From Psychrobacter sp. APC 3281 (GTDB lineage Bacteria > Pseudomonadota > Gammaproteobacteria > Pseudomonadales > Moraxellaceae), in the NCBI RefSeq assembly GCF_030407815.1, contig NZ_JASDCS010000007.1:215733-279732 (forward strand): a DNA stretch of 64,000 nucleotides, given 5' to 3'. Under the pieces are notes generated by a model. It saw only the letters and a list, made by a program, of their open reading frames with translations, ran no database searches and was not told the DNA's origin. Shown here piece by piece: positions 8,518-17,739 of the stretch (position 1 is its first letter; each line of letters opens with the position of its first letter). A program made the position numbers and the translations under genes.

Positions 8518-10737
8518 ATGGCCGAGCGTGCCGCCAAGCAGTTAGAACTGAACAAATCTGAATTACCCAACTCCATTACTGAAGTGATTGCCACATTGAC
8601 CCGTGCTGGGTTTGATGCGTATATCGTCGGTGGTGGGGTGCGCGATACTTTATTAGGTCTGCGCCCGAAAGACTTTGATGCCGTCACTGATGCCAAGCCA
8701 CATGAGATTAAAGATGTCTTTGGTAAGCGCTGCCGCATTATCGGTCGCCGCTTCCAGTTGGCACATGTGTATTCAGGTCGCGAGTTGATTGAAGTTGCTA
8801 CTTTCCGTGGACCACCAACCAGTGATGCCAATACCAATCAAGACGGTATGATTCTGCGCGACAATGTTTGGGGCGATATTCAACAAGATTTCTCCCGTCG
8901 CGACTTCTCTATTAATGCGCTTTATTATCAACCGCTCAAAGGCATCGTTCATGATTTCTGCGGTGCGCTTGATGATATTGATAACAGAATCATTCGTCTA
9001 TTGGGCAATGCGCCAGTACGTATCGAAGAAGATCCTGTGCGCTTGCTCCGTGCCTTACGTTTCAAAGCCAAGTTAGGTTTTGATTTTGATGAAGCATTGT
9101 CCGCGCAATTTAATGACGGAAACTGGGCGCTGCTTGAGCAAATATCACCGCATCGTCTCTATGATGAAACGCAAAAAATGTTTACTGGTGGCTATTTAGT
9201 ACCCCTATTGCCATTATTGTTTGAATCAGGTGCGATTGATAGTCTCATTATCTATCCACCGTCTGAGCCAAGTGCTTTAGTCAATCAGGTAGCTATCAAT
9301 ACCGATAAGCGTATTGCGGCGGGCAAGAGTATCAACCCTGCGTTCTTCTATGCTGCCTTACTGTGGGAAAATTACCTACATCAATTGGCAAAAGCTAAGA
9401 AGCGCAATATGCCCTTTGCCGAAGCGCAAATGCATGCGGCTGGTAAAGTCATCGACCGTCAGCGTATCAAAACCGCTATTCCGAAATTTGCTGAGCAATT
9501 TATCCGTGATATCTGGATATTGCAGCCAAAACTTGCAGCCCCGCGTAGCAAGCAAATCGTTCAGCTATCTGAGCATCCACGTTTCCGTGCTGGCTTTGAC
9601 TTTTTATTATTACGTGAGCAGTGCGGCGATGCAGAGCATCCGCTATCAGAGTCAACCAACGATATGGGTGACTGGTGGCAGACGTATCAAACCTTGTCTG
9701 AACAAGAGCAACAGCAGGCGATTGATGAGTTTGATGAAAATATTCGCCGAGGTGCTTATAAAAAAGGGCAACGTGGTCGCGGACGTAATCGTCAAGAATC
9801 AAAAACACAGACTACTGATAACGCAACACCTAATCAGAACAGTACAAAGCAAGATAAAGCCGATGACCGTGCTGAAAAAGGTAGAAATGATCAAACAATG
9901 GTAAATGATTCGTCAAATATTCCAGCCCGTCGCCGCCGCGCTGCCAGCCAGTCTAAAGCTGGCCGTAATGACAGTAGCAGACACAACGTGCAGCAAGTAG
10001 AGCAAGACAATAACGAGCTTGCTCAGCTACAGCAGTTGTCTCTTGCTAGTAACAAGCAATCGGCAGGTCAACAGGCAAAGCCTAAGCCGTTATTTGTTAT
10101 CGAGCACGAGAACGTTGTGCCACCATTGCAGAAGCAACTGTCAGCTGATAATACGTCGAAGCGCAGCAAAGCACCTGTAAGAAAGTCACCATCAACCAAT
10201 CAAGATGCACCAAAGCAAGCGGTTAAGTCTGAACGCTCAAATAACGTTCAGCCGTCTAATACTGACCAGCCAGAAGCTCAAGCGTCAGCTAGACCAGCTC
10301 GCTCGATCGCAAGATCACCTGCGCTAGTCAGTATGAATAACGAGCCGATCCCGCACAAGCGTCGCCGTCGTCAACCTACTGTAGATAGTGCGAGCAATAT
10401 CGAAGTACAAGGCAGTAATAATTCGAAGGGCAGTAATGGCAAAGCACAGCCAGCAGCGAAGTATGCGAAAAAAGCGCCTAAACCTGCAGTTGAATCGACT
10501 GATAAAAGCGATACTAAAAATGTAAAGGAAGTAGGTAGCAAGGCAGTAGATAGCAAAGACGCTACAAAAACCGCTGCACCTGCGAGAGCCAAGAAATCGG
10601 TGAAAGCAACTACTACAAAGGCTACTAAAGCGAAGCAAGATACGAGCGATCAGATACCTGCTATAAAAGTAACTGATAACAAAGGCCCTGTACCATCGAA
10701 GCGCCGCCGCCGTCAGCCTAGTACTGAAAGCGCATAA
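8518..10737 (+). CDS. pcnB: Poly(A) polymerase I with long basic C-terminal tail
   Basis: Adds 3' poly(A) tails that mark RNAs for decay. Residues about 15-440 form the class II nucleotidyltransferase: VGGGVRDTLLGLRPKDFDAV with the metal-binding DFD pair, then RRFQLAHV, RRDFSINALYY and EEDPVRLLRALRFKAKLGF. The usual length is about 450-500 residues, but this protein has 739. The extra part is low in hydrophobics, rich in Lys, Arg, Ser, Gln and Asn, and contains three basic motifs: ARRRRAASQS, PHKRRRRQPT and, at the very end, PSKRRRRQPSTESA. The tail may bind RNA or ribosomes. folK starts one base after the stop. Confidence 0.93.
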   Translation: MAERAAKQLELNKSELPNSITEVIATLTRAGFDAYIVGGGVRDTLLGLRPKDFDAVTDAKPHEIKDVFGKRCRIIGRRFQLAHVYSGRELIEVATFRGPPTSDANTNQDGMILRDNVWGDIQQDFSRRDFSINALYYQPLKGIVHDFCGALDDIDNRIIRLLGNAPVRIEEDPVRLLRALRFKAKLGFDFDEALSAQFNDGNWALLEQISPHRLYDETQKMFTGGYLVPLLPLLFESGAIDSLIIYPPSEPSALVNQVAINTDKRIAAGKSINPAFFYAALLWENYLHQLAKAKKRNMPFAEAQMHAAGKVIDRQRIKTAIPKFAEQFIRDIWILQPKLAAPRSKQIVQLSEHPRFRAGFDFLLLREQCGDAEHPLSESTNDMGDWWQTYQTLSEQEQQQAIDEFDENIRRGAYKKGQRGRGRNRQESKTQTTDNATPNQNSTKQDKADDRAEKGRNDQTMVNDSSNIPARRRRAASQSKAGRNDSSRHNVQQVEQDNNELAQLQQLSLASNKQSAGQQAKPKPLFVIEHENVVPPLQKQLSADNTSKRSKAPVRKSPSTNQDAPKQAVKSERSNNVQPSNTDQPEAQASARPARSIARSPALVSMNNEPIPHKRRRRQPTVDSASNIEVQGSNNSKGSNGKAQPAAKYAKKAPKPAVESTDKSDTKNVKEVGSKAVDSKDATKTAAPARAKKSVKATTTKATKAKQDTSDQIPAIKVTDNKGPVPSKRRRRQPSTESA

Positions 10738-10738
10738 T

Positions 10739-11260
10739 ATGGATAACAGTACAGATAATAGTAACTGGGTTACCTGTTATGTGGGTTTGGGTAGCAACCT
10801 CGCTAATGAGCTGGGTTCGCCTACCGATCATTTGCAGCAGGCGCTTGCAATGATGCGAGCACATGAGCAGGTACGTGAAGTAAGTGTCTCTTCTTTTTAT
10901 GCTTCAGCACCGATGGGTCCGCAAGATCAGCCAGATTTTATCAATGCAGTAGCTGGTTTTGAGACAACGTTTGCCCCTTATGAATTGCTTGCTTTTTGTC
11001 AGCAGTTAGAGAGCATGGCCAAGCGGGCACGTTTGCGCCGTTGGGGTGAACGTAGTCTGGACGTTGATATTTTGCTATACGGCGAGAAACAGATTACCGA
11101 TCCAACACTGACAGTACCGCATGCTGGCTTAAGTGAGCGTAATTTTGTCTTAATACCACTGCGAGAGTTGGCACCAAATTTAACCATCGCAGGTAAGTTG
11201 ATAAGTGATTATTCACAAAGTCGCGATTGGACAGGTTTAACATTATTATCAAGCGATTGA
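10739..11260 (+). CDS. folK: 6-hydroxymethyl-7,8-dihydropterin pyrophosphokinase
   Basis: Transfers pyrophosphate from ATP to hydroxymethyl-dihydropterin in folate synthesis. The 173 residues carry YVGLGSNL near the start, SSFYASAPMGPQDQPDFINAV in the middle, and the signature RRWGERSLDVDILLYG with its metal-binding aspartates, followed by TVPHAGLSERNFVLIPL. It begins one base after the pcnB stop, the conserved pcnB-folK pairing of gammaproteobacteria, and is probably translationally coupled. Confidence 0.95.
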   Translation: MDNSTDNSNWVTCYVGLGSNLANELGSPTDHLQQALAMMRAHEQVREVSVSSFYASAPMGPQDQPDFINAVAGFETTFAPYELLAFCQQLESMAKRARLRRWGERSLDVDILLYGEKQITDPTLTVPHAGLSERNFVLIPLRELAPNLTIAGKLISDYSQSRDWTGLTLLSSD

Positions 11261-11386
11261 TTATAAGTAACTGATGCTAAGTGATAGACATTAAATGTTT
11301 GAAAGATTCGTCTAACGTATTTCAAGCATAGCTCTTATAGTAGCAATATTGATAATCAAAGGCATTGCAGATTAATTGAGGGTCAT

Positions 11387-12187
11387 ATGACGACATTATC
11401 TACTCTAAATAAGTTTAAAAAAGACGGTACCAAGTTCACTTGCTTGACCTGTTATGACTCGATGTTTGCACGAATGATGGAAAAAGCCGAAATTGACACG
11501 ATTTTAATTGGGGATAGCTTGGGCATGGTTGTACAAGGCCATGACTCGACACTACCTGTAACAGTCAATGATATGGCTTATCACACTGCCAATATTGCCC
11601 GTAGTAATAAACACGCGTTGATATTGGCTGATCTACCGTTTATGAGTTATGTGACACTACCAGAAGCCGTTGCTAATAGCCGCACGCTGATGCAAGCAGG
11701 GGCGCATGTCATAAAAATCGAAGGTGGTAGTGAGCTTTGTGAATTGGTAACGACCTTGGCGCAAGCAGGCACACCAACTTGTGTACATCTTGGTTTGACC
11801 CCGCAGTCTGTGAACGTGTTTGGCGGTTATAAAATTCAAGGTCGCGGTGATGAGGCGGCTGATAAACTGCTTGCTGATGCCAAAGCAGTCGTCGATGCTG
11901 GTGCCGCACTGCTAGTATTAGAATGTGTTCCAGCCGCGCTTGCAAAAGCCGTTACTGAAGCTGTTGCCGTGCCAGTTATTGGTATTGGTGCTGGAGCCGA
12001 TACTGATGGTCAGGTATTGGTTATGCATGACATGCTAGGTATGGCGCATGGCCGAGTGCCACGTTTTATTCATGACTTTTTAACAGATGAGCGTAATAGC
12101 GCACACAGTATCGAAGGTGCTTTTGCGCTCTATCAGCAGTCAGTACGCGAAGGTAGTTTCCCGACTGAGCAGCACCAATTTAGCTGA
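11387..12187 (+). CDS. panB: 3-methyl-2-oxobutanoate hydroxymethyltransferase
   Basis: First committed step of pantothenate synthesis, adding a hydroxymethyl group from methylene-THF to ketoisovalerate. The 266-residue TIM-barrel protein has LTCYDSMFARMMEKAEIDTILIGDSLGMVVQG with the metal-binding aspartates, IKIEGG, CVHLGLTPQSVNVFGGYKIQG and IGIGAGADTDGQVLV. It begins with ATG 11387 after a GAGGG ribosome-binding site. It is followed by panC in the same direction, and folK upstream makes this a combined folate and pantothenate cluster. Confidence 0.96.
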   Translation: MTTLSTLNKFKKDGTKFTCLTCYDSMFARMMEKAEIDTILIGDSLGMVVQGHDSTLPVTVNDMAYHTANIARSNKHALILADLPFMSYVTLPEAVANSRTLMQAGAHVIKIEGGSELCELVTTLAQAGTPTCVHLGLTPQSVNVFGGYKIQGRGDEAADKLLADAKAVVDAGAALLVLECVPAALAKAVTEAVAVPVIGIGAGADTDGQVLVMHDMLGMAHGRVPRFIHDFLTDERNSAHSIEGAFALYQQSVREGSFPTEQHQFS

Positions 12188-12253
12188 TTTTGAAGTTATT
12201 AAAGTTATTTACGCTATTGAACAACAGAACGTTTGAATAGAAGAAAAGTAATC

Positions 12254-13156
12254 ATGTCTCCAATTATTTATCATGATATCTCGTCACTACGTGAAGCGCT
12301 GCAGCCTTATCGTGGTCAGCAAAATAACAAACAAGGCCGTCAGCAGCGTATTGCGTTAGTACCAACGATGGGTAATCTGCATGACGGTCATCTTGAGCTG
12401 GTAAGGATTGCCAAACAGCATGCGGATGTAGTGGTGGTCAGTATCTTTGTTAACCCTACTCAGTTTGGCGTTGGGGAAGATTTTGATAGCTATCCCCGTA
12501 CGCTAGATGCCGATGTGGCTAAGCTTGCGACAGTTGATGCAGATTACGTGTTTGCACCTAGTATTGATACGATGTATCCAGTATTACCACCACCTACTGC
12601 TGTATTAGCTGGTGCTATTGCCAATCAGTTATGTGGACAATCACGTACTGGACACTTCGATGGTGTTGGTATTGTGGTTTCTAAACTGTTCAACATTGTG
12701 CAACCAGATGTGGCAGTATTTGGACAAAAAGACTATCAGCAGCTTGCTATCATTAAGCAGTTGGTACGTGACTTGAGTTATCCAATTAATATCATTGGTG
12801 CGCCTATTGTTCGTGCTGATGATGGCTTAGCGCTATCATCGCGTAATCAATACTTAAGTGCAAATGAGCGTCAAGCTGCCCCTGTATTACATCAAGCATT
12901 GCAAGAATTAGCGCAGAGTTTGAAAAGTACGGCTCTTAGTCAGCAAGCATTTGATAAGCTATTAGTAGAGACGCGGACACGTATTAGTGACGCAGGTTTT
13001 ATTATTGATTATCTGGAAATAAAGACTGAGGAGTTAGGTTCTGTCGTAAGTGACTCTAAAACCTTTAATACAGAAAACAAAAATATCGTTATTTTAGTCG
13101 CAGCATGGCTAGGACGAGCGCGTTTGTTGGACAATCAATTGGTAGTGGTAAATTAG
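12254..13156 (+). CDS. panC: Pantothenate synthetase
   Basis: Condenses pantoate and beta-alanine using ATP. The 300-residue protein has the nucleotidyl-transferase motif VPTMGNLHDGHLELV (HDGH in place of HEGH), FVNPTQFG, FGQKDYQQLAI and the KMSKS-like ADDGLALSSRN. A longer frame begins at TTG 12233, but ATG 12254 places a purine-rich GAAGAAAAG upstream and gives the family's normal N-terminus. The C-terminal region contains a short non-conserved stretch before a hydrophobic end. No panD is seen nearby. Confidence 0.95.
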   Translation: MSPIIYHDISSLREALQPYRGQQNNKQGRQQRIALVPTMGNLHDGHLELVRIAKQHADVVVVSIFVNPTQFGVGEDFDSYPRTLDADVAKLATVDADYVFAPSIDTMYPVLPPPTAVLAGAIANQLCGQSRTGHFDGVGIVVSKLFNIVQPDVAVFGQKDYQQLAIIKQLVRDLSYPINIIGAPIVRADDGLALSSRNQYLSANERQAAPVLHQALQELAQSLKSTALSQQAFDKLLVETRTRISDAGFIIDYLEIKTEELGSVVSDSKTFNTENKNIVILVAAWLGRARLLDNQLVVVN

Positions 13157-13207
13157 CTTCTATGACATAGCAGTAGACTAGATACAATAGACTTGGATGA
13201 GTAGATC

Positions 13208-14173
13208 ATGGGTGTAAGTCAGGATCAAAATAGTAATGCGGCAGCAACGATAGCGGATCAGACGTCTACGAATAAGCTCAGTATATTGGTGGTCTCAGGG
13301 CGTTCAGGATCTGGTAAAACCTCAGTATTGAATATCTTAGAAGATCTAGGCTATTACTCTATTGATAATTTGCCGCTGTCTTTATTACCTAATGCTGCTC
13401 ATAAATTAGTCAATGAAAGCGGTATTCATCGTATTGCGCTGGGTGTCGATATTCGAACGCCACGTGCGGATTTATCTAACTTTGCAGTGACGTATGCCTC
13501 TCTTAAGGAAACCTATGGGTCGCATGCGGTACAGATTTTATATGTGACTGCACAAGAGAGTACGCTGATAGCTCGTTTCAATGCGACGCGACGCGTACAT
13601 CCGCTAATGTCACAAGATATCGATAGTGATAACGCTAAGCATATTGCCTTTAATTTACCTGCTGCTATCAAAAAAGAAGTTGAGCTGTTAGAGCCAATTG
13701 CTGGTCATGCTGATATTAGGATTGATACCAGTAGCCTAAATATCCATCAGTTAAAAGACAGTTTGCGTGAACACATAGGCATGGACAATCAGATTGTCAT
13801 CAATCTACTGTCTTTTGGTTTTAAATACGGTAGCCCTATCGATGCTGACTTTGTATTCGATGTTAGAATTTTACCGAATCCGCATTGGAACCCTGAGTTA
13901 CGTGACTCGACAGGTCTGGATACTGAGGTAGGCGCATTCTTCTCAGATTATCCAGAAGTAGCAGAAATGATGGGTGATATTGATAAGTTTTTGACCCGTT
14001 GGCTACCAGAGTTTTTGCACAATAATCGTCATACGGTCACGGTTGCCATAGGCTGTACGGGCGGCAAACATCGCTCTGTTTTTATCACTGATCATCTACA
14101 ACGCCGCCTTGCTGAGGCCATGCCTAAAGGCGTGAAGGTATTGGCAAAACACCGTGAAAAAAGTCGTTGGTAA
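13208..14173 (+). CDS. rapZ: RNase adapter protein / nucleotide-binding protein RapZ
   Basis: RapZ proteins bind nucleotides and, in E. coli, deliver the GlmZ small RNA to RNase E, so controlling glucosamine-6-phosphate synthase. The 321 residues show Walker A GRSGSGKTS near residue 31, YYSIDNLP, ATRRVHPL, FGFKYGSPIDADFVFDVR and the C-terminal CTGGKHRSVF, all family signatures. The first 25 residues are a polar extension. It is not beside rpoN or PTS genes as in Enterobacteria. Whether a GlmZ-like RNA exists here is unknown. Confidence 0.93.
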   Translation: MGVSQDQNSNAAATIADQTSTNKLSILVVSGRSGSGKTSVLNILEDLGYYSIDNLPLSLLPNAAHKLVNESGIHRIALGVDIRTPRADLSNFAVTYASLKETYGSHAVQILYVTAQESTLIARFNATRRVHPLMSQDIDSDNAKHIAFNLPAAIKKEVELLEPIAGHADIRIDTSSLNIHQLKDSLREHIGMDNQIVINLLSFGFKYGSPIDADFVFDVRILPNPHWNPELRDSTGLDTEVGAFFSDYPEVAEMMGDIDKFLTRWLPEFLHNNRHTVTVAIGCTGGKHRSVFITDHLQRRLAEAMPKGVKVLAKHREKSRW

Positions 14174-14222
14174 TGATATCAGACACTATTTAATTTATTA
14201 ATTATTATTTTGGAAAGCTTTT

Positions 14223-14735
14223 ATGATCGACTGGAAAGAACAGGACATGCGCGTTTCGCGCACAGAACTCAAAAAAGCCCATGAGCGCTTGCAGCAGTTA
14301 TCTATACCGCTTGCTAGCTTATCGAAAAAACAGTTAAAAGCTTTACCTGCCAGTGATTATTTTATGGCGGAGCTAATGGCATTGGCTGATATTACTAGCG
14401 CCAATGCTCGCAACCGTCAGACCAAACGTGTTGGCAAGCTGATGATTGAAGAAAATCGCCATGAGCTGATAAAGGCACTATTTGATGCCTTTTTTCCTAA
14501 AGAGCAAGTCTCAAAAATAGAGAGCTGGTACGAGCGTCTGAATATCAATGATGAAGGTACGCTCAAGCAATTTGTGAAGCAATATAAAGCTTCTGAGCAC
14601 CACAGTATGTATCAGTTATTATTGTGGATAGAGTATGCCAAACATATGCAAGATGATGAATTGCTAGCAGAATCTAAAGCAGATTTGGCAAGTTATATTC
14701 GTGAAGTGGCTATTTTATCGCAGCTGAAGAAATAA
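14223..14735 (+). CDS. darP: Ribosome biogenesis factor DarP (YjgA, DUF615)
   Basis: DarP associates with late 50S precursors in E. coli and helps peptidyl-transferase-centre maturation. The 170-residue protein matches the family in length and motifs: VSRTELKKAHERLQQL, the basic ARNRQTKRVGKLM and a helical C-terminus with a LLLWIEYAKHMQDD segment. ATG 14223 lies after TGGAAAG. It is downstream of rapZ with a 49-base gap and ends before a strong bidirectional terminator. Confidence 0.9.
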   Translation: MIDWKEQDMRVSRTELKKAHERLQQLSIPLASLSKKQLKALPASDYFMAELMALADITSANARNRQTKRVGKLMIEENRHELIKALFDAFFPKEQVSKIESWYERLNINDEGTLKQFVKQYKASEHHSMYQLLLWIEYAKHMQDDELLAESKADLASYIREVAILSQLKK

Positions 14736-14841
14736 CATTTATAACCAAGCTAGAAATCTATTAATTAGAATTTTATTAGTTGAAAGATTAGTAGTTAAAA
14801 AATGAGTAATTAAAAGACGTATAGCTAAAAGGTTAAGATGC

Positions 14842-14874
14842 AAAAAAGCCAATCAATTTATGATTGGCTTTTTT
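14842..14874. terminator. Bidirectional rho-independent terminator
   Basis: AAAAAAGCCAATCA and TGATTGGCTTTTTT form a 14-base perfect stem over a five-base loop. It separates darP from the convergent dsbA gene. Confidence 0.92.
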
Positions 14875-14932
14875 GTGCACGACATAGATATGCTGTACGT
14901 CATGTGAGTTATTCAAGTATTCATGGCTCGAA

Positions 14933-15553
14933 TTATTTCTTTTCAGCGCGAGTCTTGTCAACTAAATAGTCAACAACTTTAGCGACTTTAGCGTTTTCAC
15001 CAGTTACCACATATTTGCCTTGTACCACGACAGATGGAACACCAGTGATTTGATAACGCTTGGCGCCTTCTTGAGAGCGACCAATTTTTGTACCAACGGC
15101 AAATGAGTTATATAGGCTGTTAAATTTCTTTTCATCAACGCCTTTTGATGCATACCATTTGCTTAGTGACGCTTGATCAAACAGTTTTTTACCATCTTTA
15201 TGGATAGCGTCAAATAATGCGTCATGAGTTTTGCTTTCAAAGCCTAAAAGCTGAGCCGCATAGAAACCGCGAGCATTGGCTTCCCAAACAGGGTTAAGTG
15301 CTGCTGGTGTCTTGAAGAAGGCAACATCTTTGTCTTTGGTTTTTGCCCATTTTTCCATGTGAGGGTTAAGCGCATTACAATGTGGGCAGCCATACCAAAA
15401 GAATTCACGAACAATGATAGCATCACCGCTGATTTTCTCTGGGTTGTCTAGCACACGGTAATCTTTTCCAGCGACATAATCTGCAGCTTGTGCGCCCATA
15501 GAGGCAAGTCCAATGGCCATGGCTAGACCAGTCAGTGTGATGACACGTTTCAT
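14933..15553 (-). CDS. dsbA: Periplasmic thiol:disulfide interchange protein DsbA
   Basis: Introduces disulfide bonds into exported proteins. The 206-residue precursor has a signal peptide (cleavage after GAQA, about residue 23), the thioredoxin-fold active site CPHC at residues 56-59 within FFWYGCPHCNALNP, and the cis-proline loop TGVPSVVV near residue 170. The order and length match single-domain DsbA. A GGAT(A)AAG stretch precedes the ATG. DsbB is not in the window. Confidence 0.94.
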   Translation of the reverse strand: MKRVITLTGLAMAIGLASMGAQAADYVAGKDYRVLDNPEKISGDAIIVREFFWYGCPHCNALNPHMEKWAKTKDKDVAFFKTPAALNPVWEANARGFYAAQLLGFESKTHDALFDAIHKDGKKLFDQASLSKWYASKGVDEKKFNSLYNSFAVGTKIGRSQEGAKRYQITGVPSVVVQGKYVVTGENAKVAKVVDYLVDKTRAEKK

Positions 15554-16058
15554 ACTTTATCCTTGAGGTGTGGAGACTTAGAATGGGTTAAGAGGTTGGT
15601 GTCTATATGGTTGTTAAACATGTGACACTTTAAAATATATAGTTTTTAAAGGGTCTAAACCAGACAGTGTCGAGTATAATCGAACAATAACAAAGTATCG
15701 ACTATGATAACGTAAAATGTATGTACTTGTGAATCGCATTCTTAACCGATAGTTGTAAAGCTGTTAGCTATTATTTAAGGTATATTGCTTGTTACTTTTT
15801 GAACCTATTGTTTCTTAAACGTCTGCTTTATTTCTATGTAAGATTCAAGACATTTAAAAGGATCAGAATGCGATATTGTCACAAGGATACGTATCTTTTC
15901 TATATCAAGATACTGCCCAAAAAACAGGGTAAAGTTTAAGCCTATTCACAATCGGTGACGATGTGCTTACGACAAAACTGCTACTCTCATGCTAGTATTA
16001 AGCACATAATCGTGCACTGTAAACGATAATAATGATAGTGACAATCAAGGAACATACC
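15554..16058. other. Divergent intergenic region dsbA/ubiG
   Basis: About 505 AT-rich bases with no convincing reading frame. It must carry the promoters of dsbA (leftward) and ubiG (rightward). I see no RNA gene, riboswitch or strong inverted repeat. Confidence 0.5.
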
Positions 16059-16886
16059 ATGAGCTCAGCTTTAAATTCTTCATCAACTTCGAGTGATCAA
16101 AATAACAATAGCACTTTCAATAGTACAGAGTCTAACACCATCAACGTAGATCCTAGCGAAGTCGAAAAATTTAATAACTTGGCGAGTGAATGGTGGAGCA
16201 ATACAGGTGCCTTTGCAACGCTACACGAGATCAATCCATTACGTTTAAACTGGATAGAAGAAAACGTCAAACGTGGCTATCAAAATGCTGCTAATAAAAC
16301 CACTGAGCAAGGACTTGCTGGCAAAAAAGTACTCGATGTAGGGTGCGGCGGTGGAATATTGTCAGAATCTATGGCACGCCGCGGTGCTGATGTAACAGGG
16401 ATTGATTTAGGTACAGAGAACCTAAAAGCTGCTGCGTTACATGCAGAGCAAAGCCAGTTAGAGAATACGCTTCGTTACCAGCATATACCCGTTGAAGAGT
16501 TGGCAAAAACGCAGGCTGGTCAGTTTGATGTGGTGACGTGCATGGAGATGCTAGAGCACGTGCCAGATCCTAGCTCGATTGTGCAGGCTTGTTATGAGTT
16601 GCTAGCTCCTGGCGGCGTCTGTGTGTTATCAACGATTAATCGCAATCCTAAGTCTTATCTGTTTGCCATCGTTGGTGCAGAGTATGTGCTGCGATTGCTT
16701 GATCGTGGTACCCATGACTATGCCAAATTTATTACGCCAGCAGAATTAGACAAAATGGCACTTAATACTGGATTTGTTCGTCAGGATATTATCGGTTTGC
16801 ATTATAATCCGCTGACTAAACGCTACTGGCTTGCCCAAAACGTCGATGTTAATTATATGATAGCCGTACATAAGCCACTGGCTTGA
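16059..16886 (+). CDS. ubiG: Ubiquinone biosynthesis O-methyltransferase UbiG
   Basis: Carries out both O-methylations of ubiquinone synthesis. The 275-residue protein has a Ser/Asn-rich, probably disordered N-terminus of about 30 residues, then the UbiG core: FNNLASEWWSNTGAFATLHEINPLRLNWI, SAM motif I VLDVGCGGGILSESMARRGA, MEMLEHVPDP, and STINRNPKSYLFAIVGAEY. The frame opens at 16032, but ATG 16059 has AAGGAA seven bases upstream and is preferred. It is followed by mupP/gph and a YciK-like gene, the same order as in Pseudomonas. Confidence 0.94.
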   Translation: MSSALNSSSTSSDQNNNSTFNSTESNTINVDPSEVEKFNNLASEWWSNTGAFATLHEINPLRLNWIEENVKRGYQNAANKTTEQGLAGKKVLDVGCGGGILSESMARRGADVTGIDLGTENLKAAALHAEQSQLENTLRYQHIPVEELAKTQAGQFDVVTCMEMLEHVPDPSSIVQACYELLAPGGVCVLSTINRNPKSYLFAIVGAEYVLRLLDRGTHDYAKFITPAELDKMALNTGFVRQDIIGLHYNPLTKRYWLAQNVDVNYMIAVHKPLA

Positions 16887-16953
16887 TGCTGCACGCAGCC
16901 ATTTATCTGCCATACTTTCACTAAACACGTCATCAATCTCAAGAGCATTCACT

Positions 16954-17664
16954 ATGACCCAATTTGTAAAAGCTGTTTTATTTGACCTTGATGGGACATT
17001 AATCGATACTGCTGCTGATTTTGTTCGTATCATTGGCAAAATGAGTCTCGAAAACGATTGGCAGACACCGCCTGAAGCAGAAATCCGTGAGCAAGTCTCT
17101 GCGGGTGCCTCAGCTATGGTGCAATTGATGCTAAGACATAACGATCAACTCGAAGTCAGCGAGGAAGCGTTGCTTGAGTTTCGTCAGCAATTCTTAGATG
17201 ATTATGAAGCAGATATCTGTGTCGATAGCTGCGTGTTTCAGGCGCTTGAAGCGGTGCTGACTGAGCTTGAAGCAAAAGGTGTGCCTTGGGGTATCGTTAC
17301 CAACAAGCCACGTTATTTAGCCGAAAAGCTATTAAGTGAGATGCAACTAGATCAACGCTGTGCGGTTTTGGTTTGTCCAGATGATGTATCTCGCACCAAA
17401 CCAGACCCAGAGCCAATGTATATGGCGCTAGAAAAACTGGGTATTCCACGAGGAGCGGCAGGCTGCGTGCTCTATGTCGGTGACCATGTACGTGATATTG
17501 AAGCTGGCAATGCCGCTGGCATGCCAACGATTTTGGCCGCTTATGGATATATTCCACCTGAAGATCAAAAGTCTTTAAAAAAATGGGGCGCCGACTATAT
17601 TACGGATACGCCTGAGCAGCTGAATAAATTGCTGTTATCGTCTGGTAAGTTTGAGTATTTATAG
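16954..17664 (+). CDS. mupP: HAD phosphatase, MupP/phosphoglycolate phosphatase type
   Basis: The 236-residue HAD hydrolase has motif I LFDLDGTLIDTA near residue 10, motif II VTNKP near 118, and motif III/IV KPDPEP with VGDHVRDIEAG. On sequence alone it could be Gph. In Pseudomonas the gene between ubiG and the YciK-like SDR encodes MupP, the N-acetylmuramic-acid-6-phosphate phosphatase of the AmgK-MurU cell-wall recycling route, and the identical context here favours MupP. Confirmation would need amgK and murU elsewhere in the genome. Confidence 0.82.
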   Translation: MTQFVKAVLFDLDGTLIDTAADFVRIIGKMSLENDWQTPPEAEIREQVSAGASAMVQLMLRHNDQLEVSEEALLEFRQQFLDDYEADICVDSCVFQALEAVLTELEAKGVPWGIVTNKPRYLAEKLLSEMQLDQRCAVLVCPDDVSRTKPDPEPMYMALEKLGIPRGAAGCVLYVGDHVRDIEAGNAAGMPTILAAYGYIPPEDQKSLKKWGADYITDTPEQLNKLLLSSGKFEYL

Positions 17665-17739
17665 ACTGCTATATATCATCAGATTTACAACCATAAGCAC
17701 ATATCCTCAACGATTTAATGATAAGTAGTGAGCAATGCC

